Origin: an uncultured Eubacterium sp.
GTDB taxonomy: Bacteria; Bacillota; Clostridia; Lachnospirales; Lachnospiraceae
DNA length: 17,560 nucleotides
Direction: 5' to 3'
NCBI GenBank assembly: GCA_934317205.1
Contig: CAKREL010000049.1
Span: forward strand, 1-17,560
Shown here: positions 1 to 7,114 of the stretch, piece by piece
Position numbering within the stretch: position 1 is the first letter of the stretch
Layout: every line of letters begins with the position of its first letter
Notes under the pieces: generated by a model
Databases searched by the model: none
Seen by the model: the letters and a program-made list of their open reading frames with translations, nothing else
Told to the model about the DNA's origin: nothing
Translations under genes and position numbers: made by a program

Positions 1-74
1 ACGTTATATACAGTGTATATTAAGTATAGATGTTGTATTTCTGCATGATGGGAACATAGGGAGTCCATATAAAG
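1..74. other. Non-homologous sequence joined to the broken cpaF gene
   Basis: This stretch precedes the point where conserved CpaF/TadA sequence starts. In the cpaF frame it reads into a TAG stop at 57-59, and the other two forward frames show nothing like the ATPase core that should lie here (family members have roughly a GGEALDMLQ-type stretch directly before AMNTGHDG). It is AT-rich and contains a 6-bp inverted repeat, ATATAC-AGT-GTATAT, at 6-20. It may be the end of an inserted mobile or invertible element, or a contig or assembly join. No transposase or integrase is in view to decide between these. Confidence 0.5.
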
Positions 75-77
75 GCA

Positions 78-446
78 ATGAATACCGGTCATGATGGAAG
101 TCTCAGTACGGGGCATGCAAACAGCAGTGAGGATATGCTGCTTCGCCTGGAAACTATGGTGTTGATGGGAGGTGTGGAACTTCCGTTGCCGGCTGTTCGA
201 CGGCAGATTACTTCTGGAATCGATATTTTAGTGCATCTTGGAAGAATGCGTGATCGAACCAGAAAGGTGATTCAGATCAGCGAAATAGATGGAATGAATC
301 AGGGAGAAATTCAATTGAATCCGTTGTTTGTATTCCGGGAATCCAGTCAGAAAGGGGAAAAAGTACATGGCTGTTGGAAGAGAGAAGGACAGCTTCACAA
401 TCGGAAAAAATTGGAGGAAAAAGGAATTATCTGCGACTTCATCTAA
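78..446 (+). pseudogene. 5'-truncated CpaF/TadA-family Tad pilus ATPase (C-terminal fragment)
   Basis: CpaF/TadA is the hexameric cytoplasmic ATPase that powers Flp/Tad pilus assembly. The reading frame opens with the family's conserved block AMNTGHDGSLSTGHANS, which begins one codon before the ATG at 78. It then carries LETMVLMGG, the LPLPAVRRQI stretch and the IDILVHLGRMRDRTRKV block that typify the C-terminal half of the ATPase. The end (KVHGCWKREG, then KLEEKGI) also fits the family's usual C-terminus. The Walker A and B motifs and the whole N-terminal domain, normally about 300 residues, are missing, and the upstream sequence has an in-frame TAG at 57-59. The ATG at 78 is an internal methionine of the family with no convincing ribosome binding site. 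The 3' end overlaps the next gene out of frame. It is read here as a gene remnant caused by a rearrangement at about base 74. If the left edge is an artefact of contig assembly, the gene could be intact in the organism. Confidence 0.8.
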
Positions 447-1206
447 GAAGGTAAATGTATATATTCCGCCAGATTATAAAAAGATGGTACTTTCAACAAG
501 ACAGTTGTGGAAAATGGTAGGCGAAGGTGCCGTATTGAGTGCAGTCATTGCATTTTTATTTTATCGTTCATTGTGGGGATTATGTCTTTCTGCAATCGTG
601 ATTCCGATGTGTATACACAGAAAAAAAGAAAAAGAACAAAAAGTGCGGGAACAACGCATGCAGATCCAGTTTCAAGCTGCGATCCGAGCTATATCAGGTG
701 CATTGACAGCAGGATATTCCCTGGAATCAGCCTGGCGCTATGCCATGGAAGAACTGGAACGTTTGTATGGAACAACTGGAGAAATTTATCGTGAATTTTA
801 TCAGATGAATCAAAAGATCCGAATGAATGAGCCGGTAGAACAATTGTTGTGCGAGTTTGCTGAGCGCAGTGGAAATGAAGATATCTGTCGTTTTTCAGAT
901 ATTCTGCTATATGTGAAGCGAAGCGGAGGAAATCTGACAGAGATTATTCGCAAGACAGGAAGCCGTATGCAGGAAAAATATGAAATTATGAGGGAAATAG
1001 AAACTGGTGTTGCGGCCAAGCGGGCAGAACAGAAAATGATGATGTTATTGCTTCCGGGAATTTTATTTTTTGTTACACTCAGTTCGCCGGAGTATAGCAG
1101 TCATCTCTATAGAAATCCACCGGGAGTGGTAGTAATGAGCATTTGTCTTCTTGGATATGTCGGAGCTTTTTTGTGGTCAGAAAAGATTATGGATATTCCG
1201 GTTTAA
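367..1206 (+). CDS. TadB-like type II secretion system F-family platform protein
   Basis: This 279-residue protein belongs to the inner-membrane platform family (T2SSF/GspF) on which the pilus ATPase acts. It has a basic N-terminal tail, two membrane segments near residues 52-87, a cytoplasmic helical domain with the typical FQAAIRAISGALTAGYSLESAW stretch followed by FAERSGNEDICRFSDILLYVKRSGGNL, and two more hydrophobic segments at the C-terminus (MMMLLLPGILFFVTL and the final 20 or so residues). The start at 367 is chosen because AAAGGGG at 351-357 precedes it at good spacing. This makes an 80-nt out-of-frame overlap with cpaF. An ATG at 484 would avoid the overlap but lacks a clear ribosome binding site. 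The TadC-like gene follows after 54 nt. The family call is secure. TadB rather than TadC is assigned from gene order. Confidence 0.82.
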   Translation: MAVGREKDSFTIGKNWRKKELSATSSKKVNVYIPPDYKKMVLSTRQLWKMVGEGAVLSAVIAFLFYRSLWGLCLSAIVIPMCIHRKKEKEQKVREQRMQIQFQAAIRAISGALTAGYSLESAWRYAMEELERLYGTTGEIYREFYQMNQKIRMNEPVEQLLCEFAERSGNEDICRFSDILLYVKRSGGNLTEIIRKTGSRMQEKYEIMREIETGVAAKRAEQKMMMLLLPGILFFVTLSSPEYSSHLYRNPPGVVVMSICLLGYVGAFLWSEKIMDIPV

Positions 1207-1260
1207 CGAAATCCATATGAGTGAGACGGAAGATTTGGATAAGCGAAATGGAGCTGACAT

Positions 1261-2502
1261 GTGAATAAGAAAAATAGAATATTAGATTTCTGGAAACAGC
1301 ATAAGATCAGCATTTTAGCAGGACTTTTATTTGGCATACTGACACTGGTTCTTGTGGTACTGCAGTACGGACAGAATCAGAATGAGACCAGATGGGTTAC
1401 GCGAGGTGCGGAAGGAAGTGGAGCAGAACAGAAATTGTTCACCTATCAGACTGAACATGGAAATGAGCAGGAAGTAGAAATAGAAGTGCAGGCTGTACAA
1501 CGCTCGGAGAAAGCTGTCAGAAAATTACTGGATGAAGCTGTGCAGGAATGGGAAAAACAGTATCTGGGAGAGAATGTGGCTGCAGATCAGGTGTATCGAA
1601 AACTGAGCTTGCCTTCGACAATGAAAGACGATCTGGTGAAGGTATCTTATGAGCTGGATCCCGCGGACATTGTGCTGGAAGACGGAACGATAGCAAACGA
1701 AAAGGTGCCTATAAATGGACAGGCAGTCAGGCTGCAGGCAGAATTTTCCTGTCAGGAGTGTGTGCGGATGGAACTATGCAATTTGTATGTTATCCAGGCA
1801 CCACAGGGAAGCGATGTCTGGCAGCAGATGCAAGTGAAAAAGAAATTACAGCAGGCAGAAGCACAGAACCGCACAAAAGATGGATTTCAGTTACCGGAAG
1901 CAGTCGGGAATGTGAAGATTCAATGGAAAAATACGCAGAGCAGAGACTGGATTTGGATGATCGTGCTTGGATGCGTGGCTGTGTTAGGTCTGGAATTGCA
2001 GAAGAGAGAAAAGATACGCAAGAAAGAAAAAAGGCGTTTAGCATGTTTGCAGCGGGAATATCCACTGATGGTGGAACAGATGGCGATGCTGATCGGAGCA
2101 GGACTTTCGATTCGAAGAGCATGGGAACGTATTGTTTCCACTAGTGGAAGTATGCAAAGAAATGGTGGGCATATGCCATATCTGTTTCAGGGAGAAATGC
2201 ATATAACATCTCTCGAGATGCAAAAAGGTTGTGGCGAAAAGGAGGCGTATGAGCGTTTTGGAAAAAGAATAGGACTGGAATCTTATCGACGTTTTGCGAC
2301 AATTCTGAGCAGAAATCTGGAAAAAGGGACAAAAAATATTTGCGAAATGTTGTCTGCAGAGGCGGGGGAAGCCTGGGAACAACGAAAAAGTGAAGCAAAA
2401 AAACGAGGGGAAGAGGCATCGATGAAGCTACTGTTTCCAATGTTGTGTCTGTTTGTGCTTATTTTGCTGATACTTTTATTTCCGGCGCTATGTGAGATGT
2501 GA
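1261..2502 (+). CDS. TadC-like T2SSF-family protein with a large N-terminal extension
   Basis: The protein has 413 residues and starts with GTG behind AATGGAG. A membrane segment at about residues 16-35 is followed by some 190 hydrophilic residues (about 40-228), a second membrane segment (about 230-245), and then a T2SSF-like cytoplasmic helical domain. The key stretch LQREYPLMVEQMAMLIGAGL starts near residue 263, and GLESYRRFATILSRNLEKG lies near 338. A very hydrophobic C-terminal anchor ends the protein. The 190-residue part should lie outside the membrane if the first segment is an N-in anchor. It has no fold I recognise, though it carries a small Cys cluster at 164, 167 and 173. Ordinary TadC proteins are nearer 300 residues and lack this part. 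It pairs with the preceding TadB-like protein as the second platform subunit. Confidence 0.78.
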   Translation: MNKKNRILDFWKQHKISILAGLLFGILTLVLVVLQYGQNQNETRWVTRGAEGSGAEQKLFTYQTEHGNEQEVEIEVQAVQRSEKAVRKLLDEAVQEWEKQYLGENVAADQVYRKLSLPSTMKDDLVKVSYELDPADIVLEDGTIANEKVPINGQAVRLQAEFSCQECVRMELCNLYVIQAPQGSDVWQQMQVKKKLQQAEAQNRTKDGFQLPEAVGNVKIQWKNTQSRDWIWMIVLGCVAVLGLELQKREKIRKKEKRRLACLQREYPLMVEQMAMLIGAGLSIRRAWERIVSTSGSMQRNGGHMPYLFQGEMHITSLEMQKGCGEKEAYERFGKRIGLESYRRFATILSRNLEKGTKNICEMLSAEAGEAWEQRKSEAKKRGEEASMKLLFPMLCLFVLILLILLFPALCEM

Positions 2503-2584
2503 TAAAAACAATAAATGTACGCTCAGAATTCTTCAATTCGAAAGATTACGAGAGTACGTAATAAGAATGCAGGAGGAAAACAGG

Positions 2585-2764
2585 ATGAAGCGGTGGTTAG
2601 AAGAAGGTAAAAGATTTTGTCAGGAAGAATCTGGGGTTGGTGTAGTAGAAATTATACTAATTCTTGTGGTGCTTGTTGGTTTGGTTTTGATTTTTAAAAA
2701 GCAGCTGACCGCATTAGTAAACAAAGCGTTCACGAATATTAACAAGCAGGCAGGCACGTTGTAA
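2585..2764 (+). CDS. Flp1-family type IVb pilin precursor
   Basis: This 59-residue prepilin is probably the major subunit of the Tad-like pilus. A short basic leader ends in ESG, and cleavage after that Gly would leave VGVVE, with the conserved Glu at position +5, then a continuous hydrophobic helix (IILILVVLVGLVLIF) and a short polar tail. This is the Flp pattern for A24 peptidase processing, and a candidate peptidase is encoded further down the operon. The frame stays open upstream to 2492, but AGGAGG at 2571-2576 sets the start at 2585. The stop codon overlaps the ATG of the next gene by one base (TAATG), which indicates translational coupling. Confidence 0.85.
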   Translation: MKRWLEEGKRFCQEESGVGVVEIILILVVLVGLVLIFKKQLTALVNKAFTNINKQAGTL

Positions 2765-4242
2765 TGAAAAAGGAGGGAAGTGCATCCGTATTCTTTGTAC
2801 TGCTTTTGATTTTGCTGACATCCGTGTTATTTGCATTTTTAGAAGCAGCCAGGGTGAGCGGACTGCATGCACAGGCAAAATTGTGTACAGCACAGGCTGT
2901 AGATGCAGTCCGGGCTTCCTATCAGTCTGAGATGTGGAACAGGTATCATGTATTATTTTGGGAGGAACCTGGAGGTGGAGAACAGGGATTTTCGAGGATT
3001 ACAGTGTTACAGCAGGAGCAGGTTGAGAAAAACTGGAAATTAATGCAGAGAAAGAATAATTTTTTCTTTCTTCCGATTCACATAAAAGAAATTGAAATAA
3101 AAAAGTTTGAACTTGCAACTGACCAGAATGGGCGAAGTTTTCAGAAGCAGGCGGCGGCATGGATAAAGCAGAGTCTTGCGGAAGATGCCGTCAAGGAAGT
3201 GTGGAAGGTGGTGACACAGACAGATGCAGAAAAAATGGAACAAGATGGGACACATCTGGAAGAAAAGACGGAACAGTTATTGGAAAAATTAGAAGAAAAA
3301 CCGAAAGATGCGGTGGAAAATTCACCAACAAAGTATACAGATCAGAGCACAATACAAAAAAATGATGTGTTCTTGCAGGAAAATCCATTGGAGTGGTTAA
3401 AGGAAATCAAGGAAAAAGGAGTTTTGACGGTTGTGATACCAGAAAAAGAATTATCTACGAGCCAGATTGATATTTCCGACAGCTTGGACAAAAGAACACG
3501 GCACTATGGCAACTGGGAGCAGAAAGAAGACAGTGGAGAACTGGAACGGATTTTGTTTCAGTTGTACTGTAAGGGACATCTTACAGATGCTACTCAGAAA
3601 AGGATTGAGGGAAATAAGCTAAATTATGAAATGGAATATTTGATTGGTGGAAAAAGCAGTGATATTGACAATTTGAAATTTTCAGTGAACCGGTTACTTT
3701 TGCTTCGGGAAGGCGTAAATCTCCTGTATTTGGAGACACATCCCGAAAAAAATCAGCAGGCAATGAGTGCAGCTCTGGCACTGACATCAGCTGTGGCTAA
3801 CCCTGAGTTGGCTGAACCGGTCAAACAGGCAATCCTGGCGGCATGGGCGTATGCAGAGTCTGTTTGTGACGTACGCATATTGCTAAATGGTGGAAAAGTA
3901 TCATTGGTAAAATCAGATGAGGAATGGCGCACAGATCTGCAGAATCTTGGCAGCAGTCTGCAAAATACGAGCGGTGGACAAAACCAAAATCAGAGCGGAT
4001 TAAGTTATGCTGGATATTTACAGATTCTAATGCGGACAATTCCAGAAAAGAAGCTGGTTTTTCGGTGTATGGATCTGATAGAACACAATTTGGATGTTCA
4101 AATGGATGAGATGATCAGTCGTACAGAAAGTGTGTATACATATGGTGCAGATGCCTTGTTTTGGAAATTTGTCCGTGTTGAAAATGGAAAACTAAATGGA
4201 ATAGAACTTCGGAAACAGGCGGTTATGGAGTTTGTGGATTAA
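2764..4242 (+). CDS. DUF5702-type Tad-locus membrane-anchored protein
   Basis: This 492-residue protein has one N-terminal membrane segment (about residues 7-27, beginning SASVFFVLLLILL) directly followed by FLEAARVSGL. That N-terminus I recall from DUF5702 proteins of Clostridia Tad loci. The remaining 460 or so residues are hydrophilic, rich in Glu, Lys and Gln, with predicted helices. They include a low-complexity acidic/basic stretch around 155-200 and end without a second anchor, so the bulk is probably outside the cell. Its N-terminus resembles that of a pseudopilin, which would fit a pilus-associated or tip protein, but there is no clear G/xxxxE processing site. Its biochemical role is unknown. 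The family name is from memory and moderately certain. Its place in the pilus operon is clear. Confidence 0.7.
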   Translation: MKKEGSASVFFVLLLILLTSVLFAFLEAARVSGLHAQAKLCTAQAVDAVRASYQSEMWNRYHVLFWEEPGGGEQGFSRITVLQQEQVEKNWKLMQRKNNFFFLPIHIKEIEIKKFELATDQNGRSFQKQAAAWIKQSLAEDAVKEVWKVVTQTDAEKMEQDGTHLEEKTEQLLEKLEEKPKDAVENSPTKYTDQSTIQKNDVFLQENPLEWLKEIKEKGVLTVVIPEKELSTSQIDISDSLDKRTRHYGNWEQKEDSGELERILFQLYCKGHLTDATQKRIEGNKLNYEMEYLIGGKSSDIDNLKFSVNRLLLLREGVNLLYLETHPEKNQQAMSAALALTSAVANPELAEPVKQAILAAWAYAESVCDVRILLNGGKVSLVKSDEEWRTDLQNLGSSLQNTSGGQNQNQSGLSYAGYLQILMRTIPEKKLVFRCMDLIEHNLDVQMDEMISRTESVYTYGADALFWKFVRVENGKLNGIELRKQAVMEFVD

Positions 4243-4313
4243 CGGGCACTGGAATGCTTATTTTGCGTTCAATTTGTAAAAATAGTAAAAAATAGAGAGG
4301 CAGGTGTATTACA

Positions 4314-5192
4314 GTGCTTTTGCAGAAAAAAACATATCATAGAAAAAGCAAATCTCTCTCTGGCAAATCAAAGCAATCGCTACAATATTCTCCAGTGTTG
4401 TCCAGCGATAAAAAAAGTGTAAAAGCACTGCAATATGCCTGCCTCAGAGGAAGCCTTACCGTAGAAGCCGCATTGGTGATGCCGATACTTGTTGTGGCAG
4501 TATCACTGATTTTGAGTCTGTTTTTATTACTGGACATACAGATTCAAATGTCAGAAGCATGTCATTATGCAGCAGGAACGATGGCAGCTTCGTGTATACA
4601 CGAAGAAGAACCAGAAACGACTTTGGGATACTTGCGGGCGCGTCAGTTATTGCAAATCTATCAGAATGAGCATAGGAGAGGTCGATGGTCTGGAATAGAC
4701 GAAGTCAGAAATATGTCTCTGGTAGGAAGCCAATTCAATGGAGATTATATTCGAATCTGTGTATCATATAATCTAAAGCTCCCTTTTTCTTTCGGACGAT
4801 GGAAAAGTATTCCAGTGACACAGCAGGTTGTATATAGAAAATGGATTGGTGCACTGGAGCAAAAGAGTGAAGCAGAGAATGATTTTGTTTATGTGACGCC
4901 TTATGGAAGAGTATATCACCGGAGTATCGGATGCCGTTATCTGGATCTGACAGTCAGGGCAGTTGGATGCACGGAAGTATCTGGGATGCGAAATAAAGAT
5001 GGAAGTATTTATTATGCCTGTTATTGCGCAAAAAATGCGACTGGGAGTGTCTATATCACAGATTATGGAACTTCTTATCATGGAAAAATTGATTGTTCCG
5101 GATTGAAGCGAACGATTGATAAGGTACCATTAAGTGAAGTTGGAAGCCGGCAGCCCTGCAATCAGTGTGGTACGAAGGAGGAAGATGGATAA
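4314..5192 (+). CDS. TadE-like pseudopilin with two C-terminal Cys/His modules
   Basis: This 292-residue protein starts with GTG (AGAGAGGCAGG upstream). A 46-residue basic leader ends in Gly46, followed by SLTVE (Glu at +5) and a hydrophobic helix to about residue 73. That is the TadE/type IV prepilin processing pattern, although the leader is long. After a linking domain come two related modules. Module 1 (about 193-239) has VYVTPYG, then YH at 201-202, Cys207, and Cys236/Cys238. Module 2 (about 247-285) has VYITDYG, then YH at 255-256, Cys261, and PCNQC with Cys282/Cys285. The shared pattern YxTxxG-x2-YH-x4-C ending in a CxC or CxxC pair suggests metal (probably zinc) sites or paired disulfides. 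The function of the modules is unknown. The stop overlaps the peptidase gene by 8 nt. Confidence 0.75.
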   Translation: MLLQKKTYHRKSKSLSGKSKQSLQYSPVLSSDKKSVKALQYACLRGSLTVEAALVMPILVVAVSLILSLFLLLDIQIQMSEACHYAAGTMAASCIHEEEPETTLGYLRARQLLQIYQNEHRRGRWSGIDEVRNMSLVGSQFNGDYIRICVSYNLKLPFSFGRWKSIPVTQQVVYRKWIGALEQKSEAENDFVYVTPYGRVYHRSIGCRYLDLTVRAVGCTEVSGMRNKDGSIYYACYCAKNATGSVYITDYGTSYHGKIDCSGLKRTIDKVPLSEVGSRQPCNQCGTKEEDG

Positions 5193-5616
5193 AACATGGA
5201 TCATGCCGTCGAGTGAACTGCTATTTTTGTATCTTTGCGCGCGGGAAGATTATCAGAGCAGAAAATTATGGATGCCACGATGCTTATTATTTGGTGTCAT
5301 TGGAATGATAGAGTTTTTTTATCTAAAGCCTTTTTCTTGGCAGTCTTTGGCGGCAGGTATTGGAATTGGAGTTGCAATACTACTTTTTTCATATGTCAGC
5401 GAAGGTGAGTTAGGAGAAGGAGACGGATGGCTTCTTTGTGTTACGGGGATATATTCTGGTGCCAGCAGAAATCTGGCACTTTTAATACTCTCCGGATGGT
5501 TGTGTTTTGGTTATTTATTGTTTGGCATATTTCAGAAAAAGTATAAGAGAAAAGACAAAATTGCATTTGTACCTTTTGTATTTGTAGCACAAGTTATATT
5601 GTTATTTTGGATATAG
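5185..5616 (+). CDS. A24-type prepilin peptidase (TadV/CpaA-like), short form
   Basis: This is a predicted membrane aspartyl protease that cleaves pilin leader peptides. The 143-residue protein has about four or five hydrophobic segments and the family's GxGD signature as GEGD within GELGEGDGWLL (about residue 77). The first catalytic Asp is probably in AREDYQSRKLW (about residues 20-30), in the position of the usual D-x5-IP motif. There is no methyltransferase domain, as in other CpaA/TadV enzymes. The start is set by AAGGAGG at 5175-5181. The frame is open further upstream to 5134 but has no such site. Its substrates in this locus are probably the Flp1 pilin at 2585 and the TadE-like proteins. 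The family is likely, although overall divergence is high. Confidence 0.75.
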   Translation: MDKTWIMPSSELLFLYLCAREDYQSRKLWMPRCLLFGVIGMIEFFYLKPFSWQSLAAGIGIGVAILLFSYVSEGELGEGDGWLLCVTGIYSGASRNLALLILSGWLCFGYLLFGIFQKKYKRKDKIAFVPFVFVAQVILLFWI

Positions 5617-5627
5617 GAAAGAAGACG

Positions 5628-5897
5628 ATGGACAATCAAAGAAGCAGAAAGAAAAGGGATTCTAAAATGGAAAGCATTTATGGTACTGCTTCCATTACTG
5701 CAGAAGCAGCATTGTTGTATCCAATTATAATTTTGCTGATCATGTTTTGCCTGAACAGAACCATAGCTGGGTATGAAGCGGTTCGACAAACTGCAGAAAT
5801 TATCGTTATGGAAGAAACAATTGATACAATCGATATTTTTAGGAAAAAAGTGCAAGTGGAGAAGGGAAAGAATGCCTTGATGGAAAAGGCGAAGTAA
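5628..5897 (+). CDS. Small TadE/pilin-like membrane protein
   Basis: This 89-residue protein has a basic leader of about 20 residues, then SITAEAALLYPIIILLIMFC, which matches the start of the larger TadE-like protein in the same operon (SLTVEAALVMPILVV). With the same register the Glu is at +5, but the residue before the cleavage point is Ala rather than Gly. Only about 45 residues follow the membrane helix, and they look helical and charged. The start is chosen because GGAAAGAAG precedes the ATG at 5628. It lies 11 nt after the peptidase stop. It is likely a minor pseudopilin. Whether it is processed is uncertain. Confidence 0.65.
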   Translation: MDNQRSRKKRDSKMESIYGTASITAEAALLYPIIILLIMFCLNRTIAGYEAVRQTAEIIVMEETIDTIDIFRKKVQVEKGKNALMEKAK

Positions 5898-5907
5898 GGA
5901 GGGAAAA

Positions 5908-7041
5908 ATGAAAATAGAATATCTCAGGACAGCCCAGAATAGCTATATGATCGTGAGAGAAGCAGATTACGATTTTGCACCGTATGAGTTACAGATGATA
6001 TTGCATAATAAAATGAGAAATCTTGTACCGTTGCAAATTATTATTGCAGATGGAAAAGTAGAATATTGGTATGAAATCACAGGGATGAAATCGTTGGAGC
6101 AGCGCTTAGCTGTTGGTACGGCGGATAGAATTATGATTCGACAGATTCTGGAAGCAATCTGTATGGTAAAAACAGAATTGGAGAATTATCTGTTGGATGA
6201 TCGCGATATTGATTATAGCTCTTCCATGATATTTTGGAACCGAATGGGAGATGAGATAATGTTTTGTTATATTCCAGGGTGTCATGCTGCAAACAATGGG
6301 GGAGTTCGCGGACTGTTTGAGGAACTTTTGCAGCATTTGAACCATTCGGATACAGAAGCAGTGCGCATGGCATATAGAATCTACGAACGCTGTGGAGAAG
6401 ATGAGCCGGTAATGGAAGATTACAGAGAGTGTCTCTATAAAATGGACAGGGAAATCGTAGAGAATCAGGAACCAGAATTTATAGATGAAAAGGAACTCTG
6501 GTCAACAATGCTTCCTGTAGAAAAAAATGCGGAAAAATTGTCACAGCCAGAGAGTGGAAAACATCATTTTTTCTGGAAAGGAAGAAAAAAGAAGAGTGCA
6601 GATAACGAGAAGAAAATAGCATGGTTTTCGGAAACAGAACAGGTGGAAAATATGGTGGCGGAGCCAGATCTGGCACAGCGCTGGGGAGAAACTGTTTGTT
6701 TTTCAGAAATAGAAATGCACAAGGTGTGGGAACTGGCTTATCAGGGAGATGGTCTGGAAATGGATCTGAAGATGGAGCATTTTCCATATCTGATCGGAAA
6801 ACGCAGCGGAGGAGCAGATGGTGTTCTGGCTGCACAGACGGTTAGTCGTATACATGCACGTATTGTTGAAGAATGTGGGGACTTGTTTTTGGAGGATTTT
6901 AATTCTACAAATGGAACATATCTGAATGGCCATTTACTCGCGATGAATACACCGACACGGCTGAAAGAAGGAGACCGTCTGATTTTTGCCACGGAAGAGT
7001 TTGAACTGCAGAAAAGCATGATTCCTGATGTTTGTAGATGA
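5908..7041 (+). CDS. DUF6382-like plus FHA domain cytoplasmic protein of the Tad-like operon
   Basis: This 377-residue protein has no membrane segment or signal peptide. Residues 1-180 form an N-terminal domain that I match from memory to DUF6382 (start MKIEYLRTAQNSYMIV). A charged linker rich in Lys and Glu covers about 185-270. Residues 292-365 form a forkhead-associated domain with Gly297-Lys-Arg, Ser313-Arg-Ile-His316, Asn332 and Asn335-Gly336 at the expected phosphothreonine-binding positions. FHA domains bind phosphothreonine peptides, so this protein may link Ser/Thr kinase signalling to pilus assembly. No kinase or phosphatase gene lies in the window. AAGGAGG sits just before the ATG, and the gene is the last of the pilus operon. 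Confidence 0.75.
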   Translation: MKIEYLRTAQNSYMIVREADYDFAPYELQMILHNKMRNLVPLQIIIADGKVEYWYEITGMKSLEQRLAVGTADRIMIRQILEAICMVKTELENYLLDDRDIDYSSSMIFWNRMGDEIMFCYIPGCHAANNGGVRGLFEELLQHLNHSDTEAVRMAYRIYERCGEDEPVMEDYRECLYKMDREIVENQEPEFIDEKELWSTMLPVEKNAEKLSQPESGKHHFFWKGRKKKSADNEKKIAWFSETEQVENMVAEPDLAQRWGETVCFSEIEMHKVWELAYQGDGLEMDLKMEHFPYLIGKRSGGADGVLAAQTVSRIHARIVEECGDLFLEDFNSTNGTYLNGHLLAMNTPTRLKEGDRLIFATEEFELQKSMIPDVCR

Positions 7042-7050
7042 TAAAATTAT

Positions 7051-7079
7051 TTGCTTTTTGGGATGATTTTTTTTATACT
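7051..7079 (+). promoter_or_regulatory. Predicted sigma-A promoter of the HIT-family gene
   Basis: TTGCTT at 7051-7056 and TATACT at 7074-7079 are separated by 17 nt. They lie between the FHA gene stop and the GGAGG at 7101-7105. This lets the next gene be transcribed independently of the pilus operon. Confidence 0.55.
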
Positions 7080-7114
7080 AAATGCAGATACAACTTAGCA
7101 GGAGGTATAAGAAA

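Noticed and set aside
1..77. A group II intron end interrupting cpaF
   Set aside because: No domain V-like hairpin with its AGC/GUUC features is visible in the 74 bases before the junction, where it should lie.
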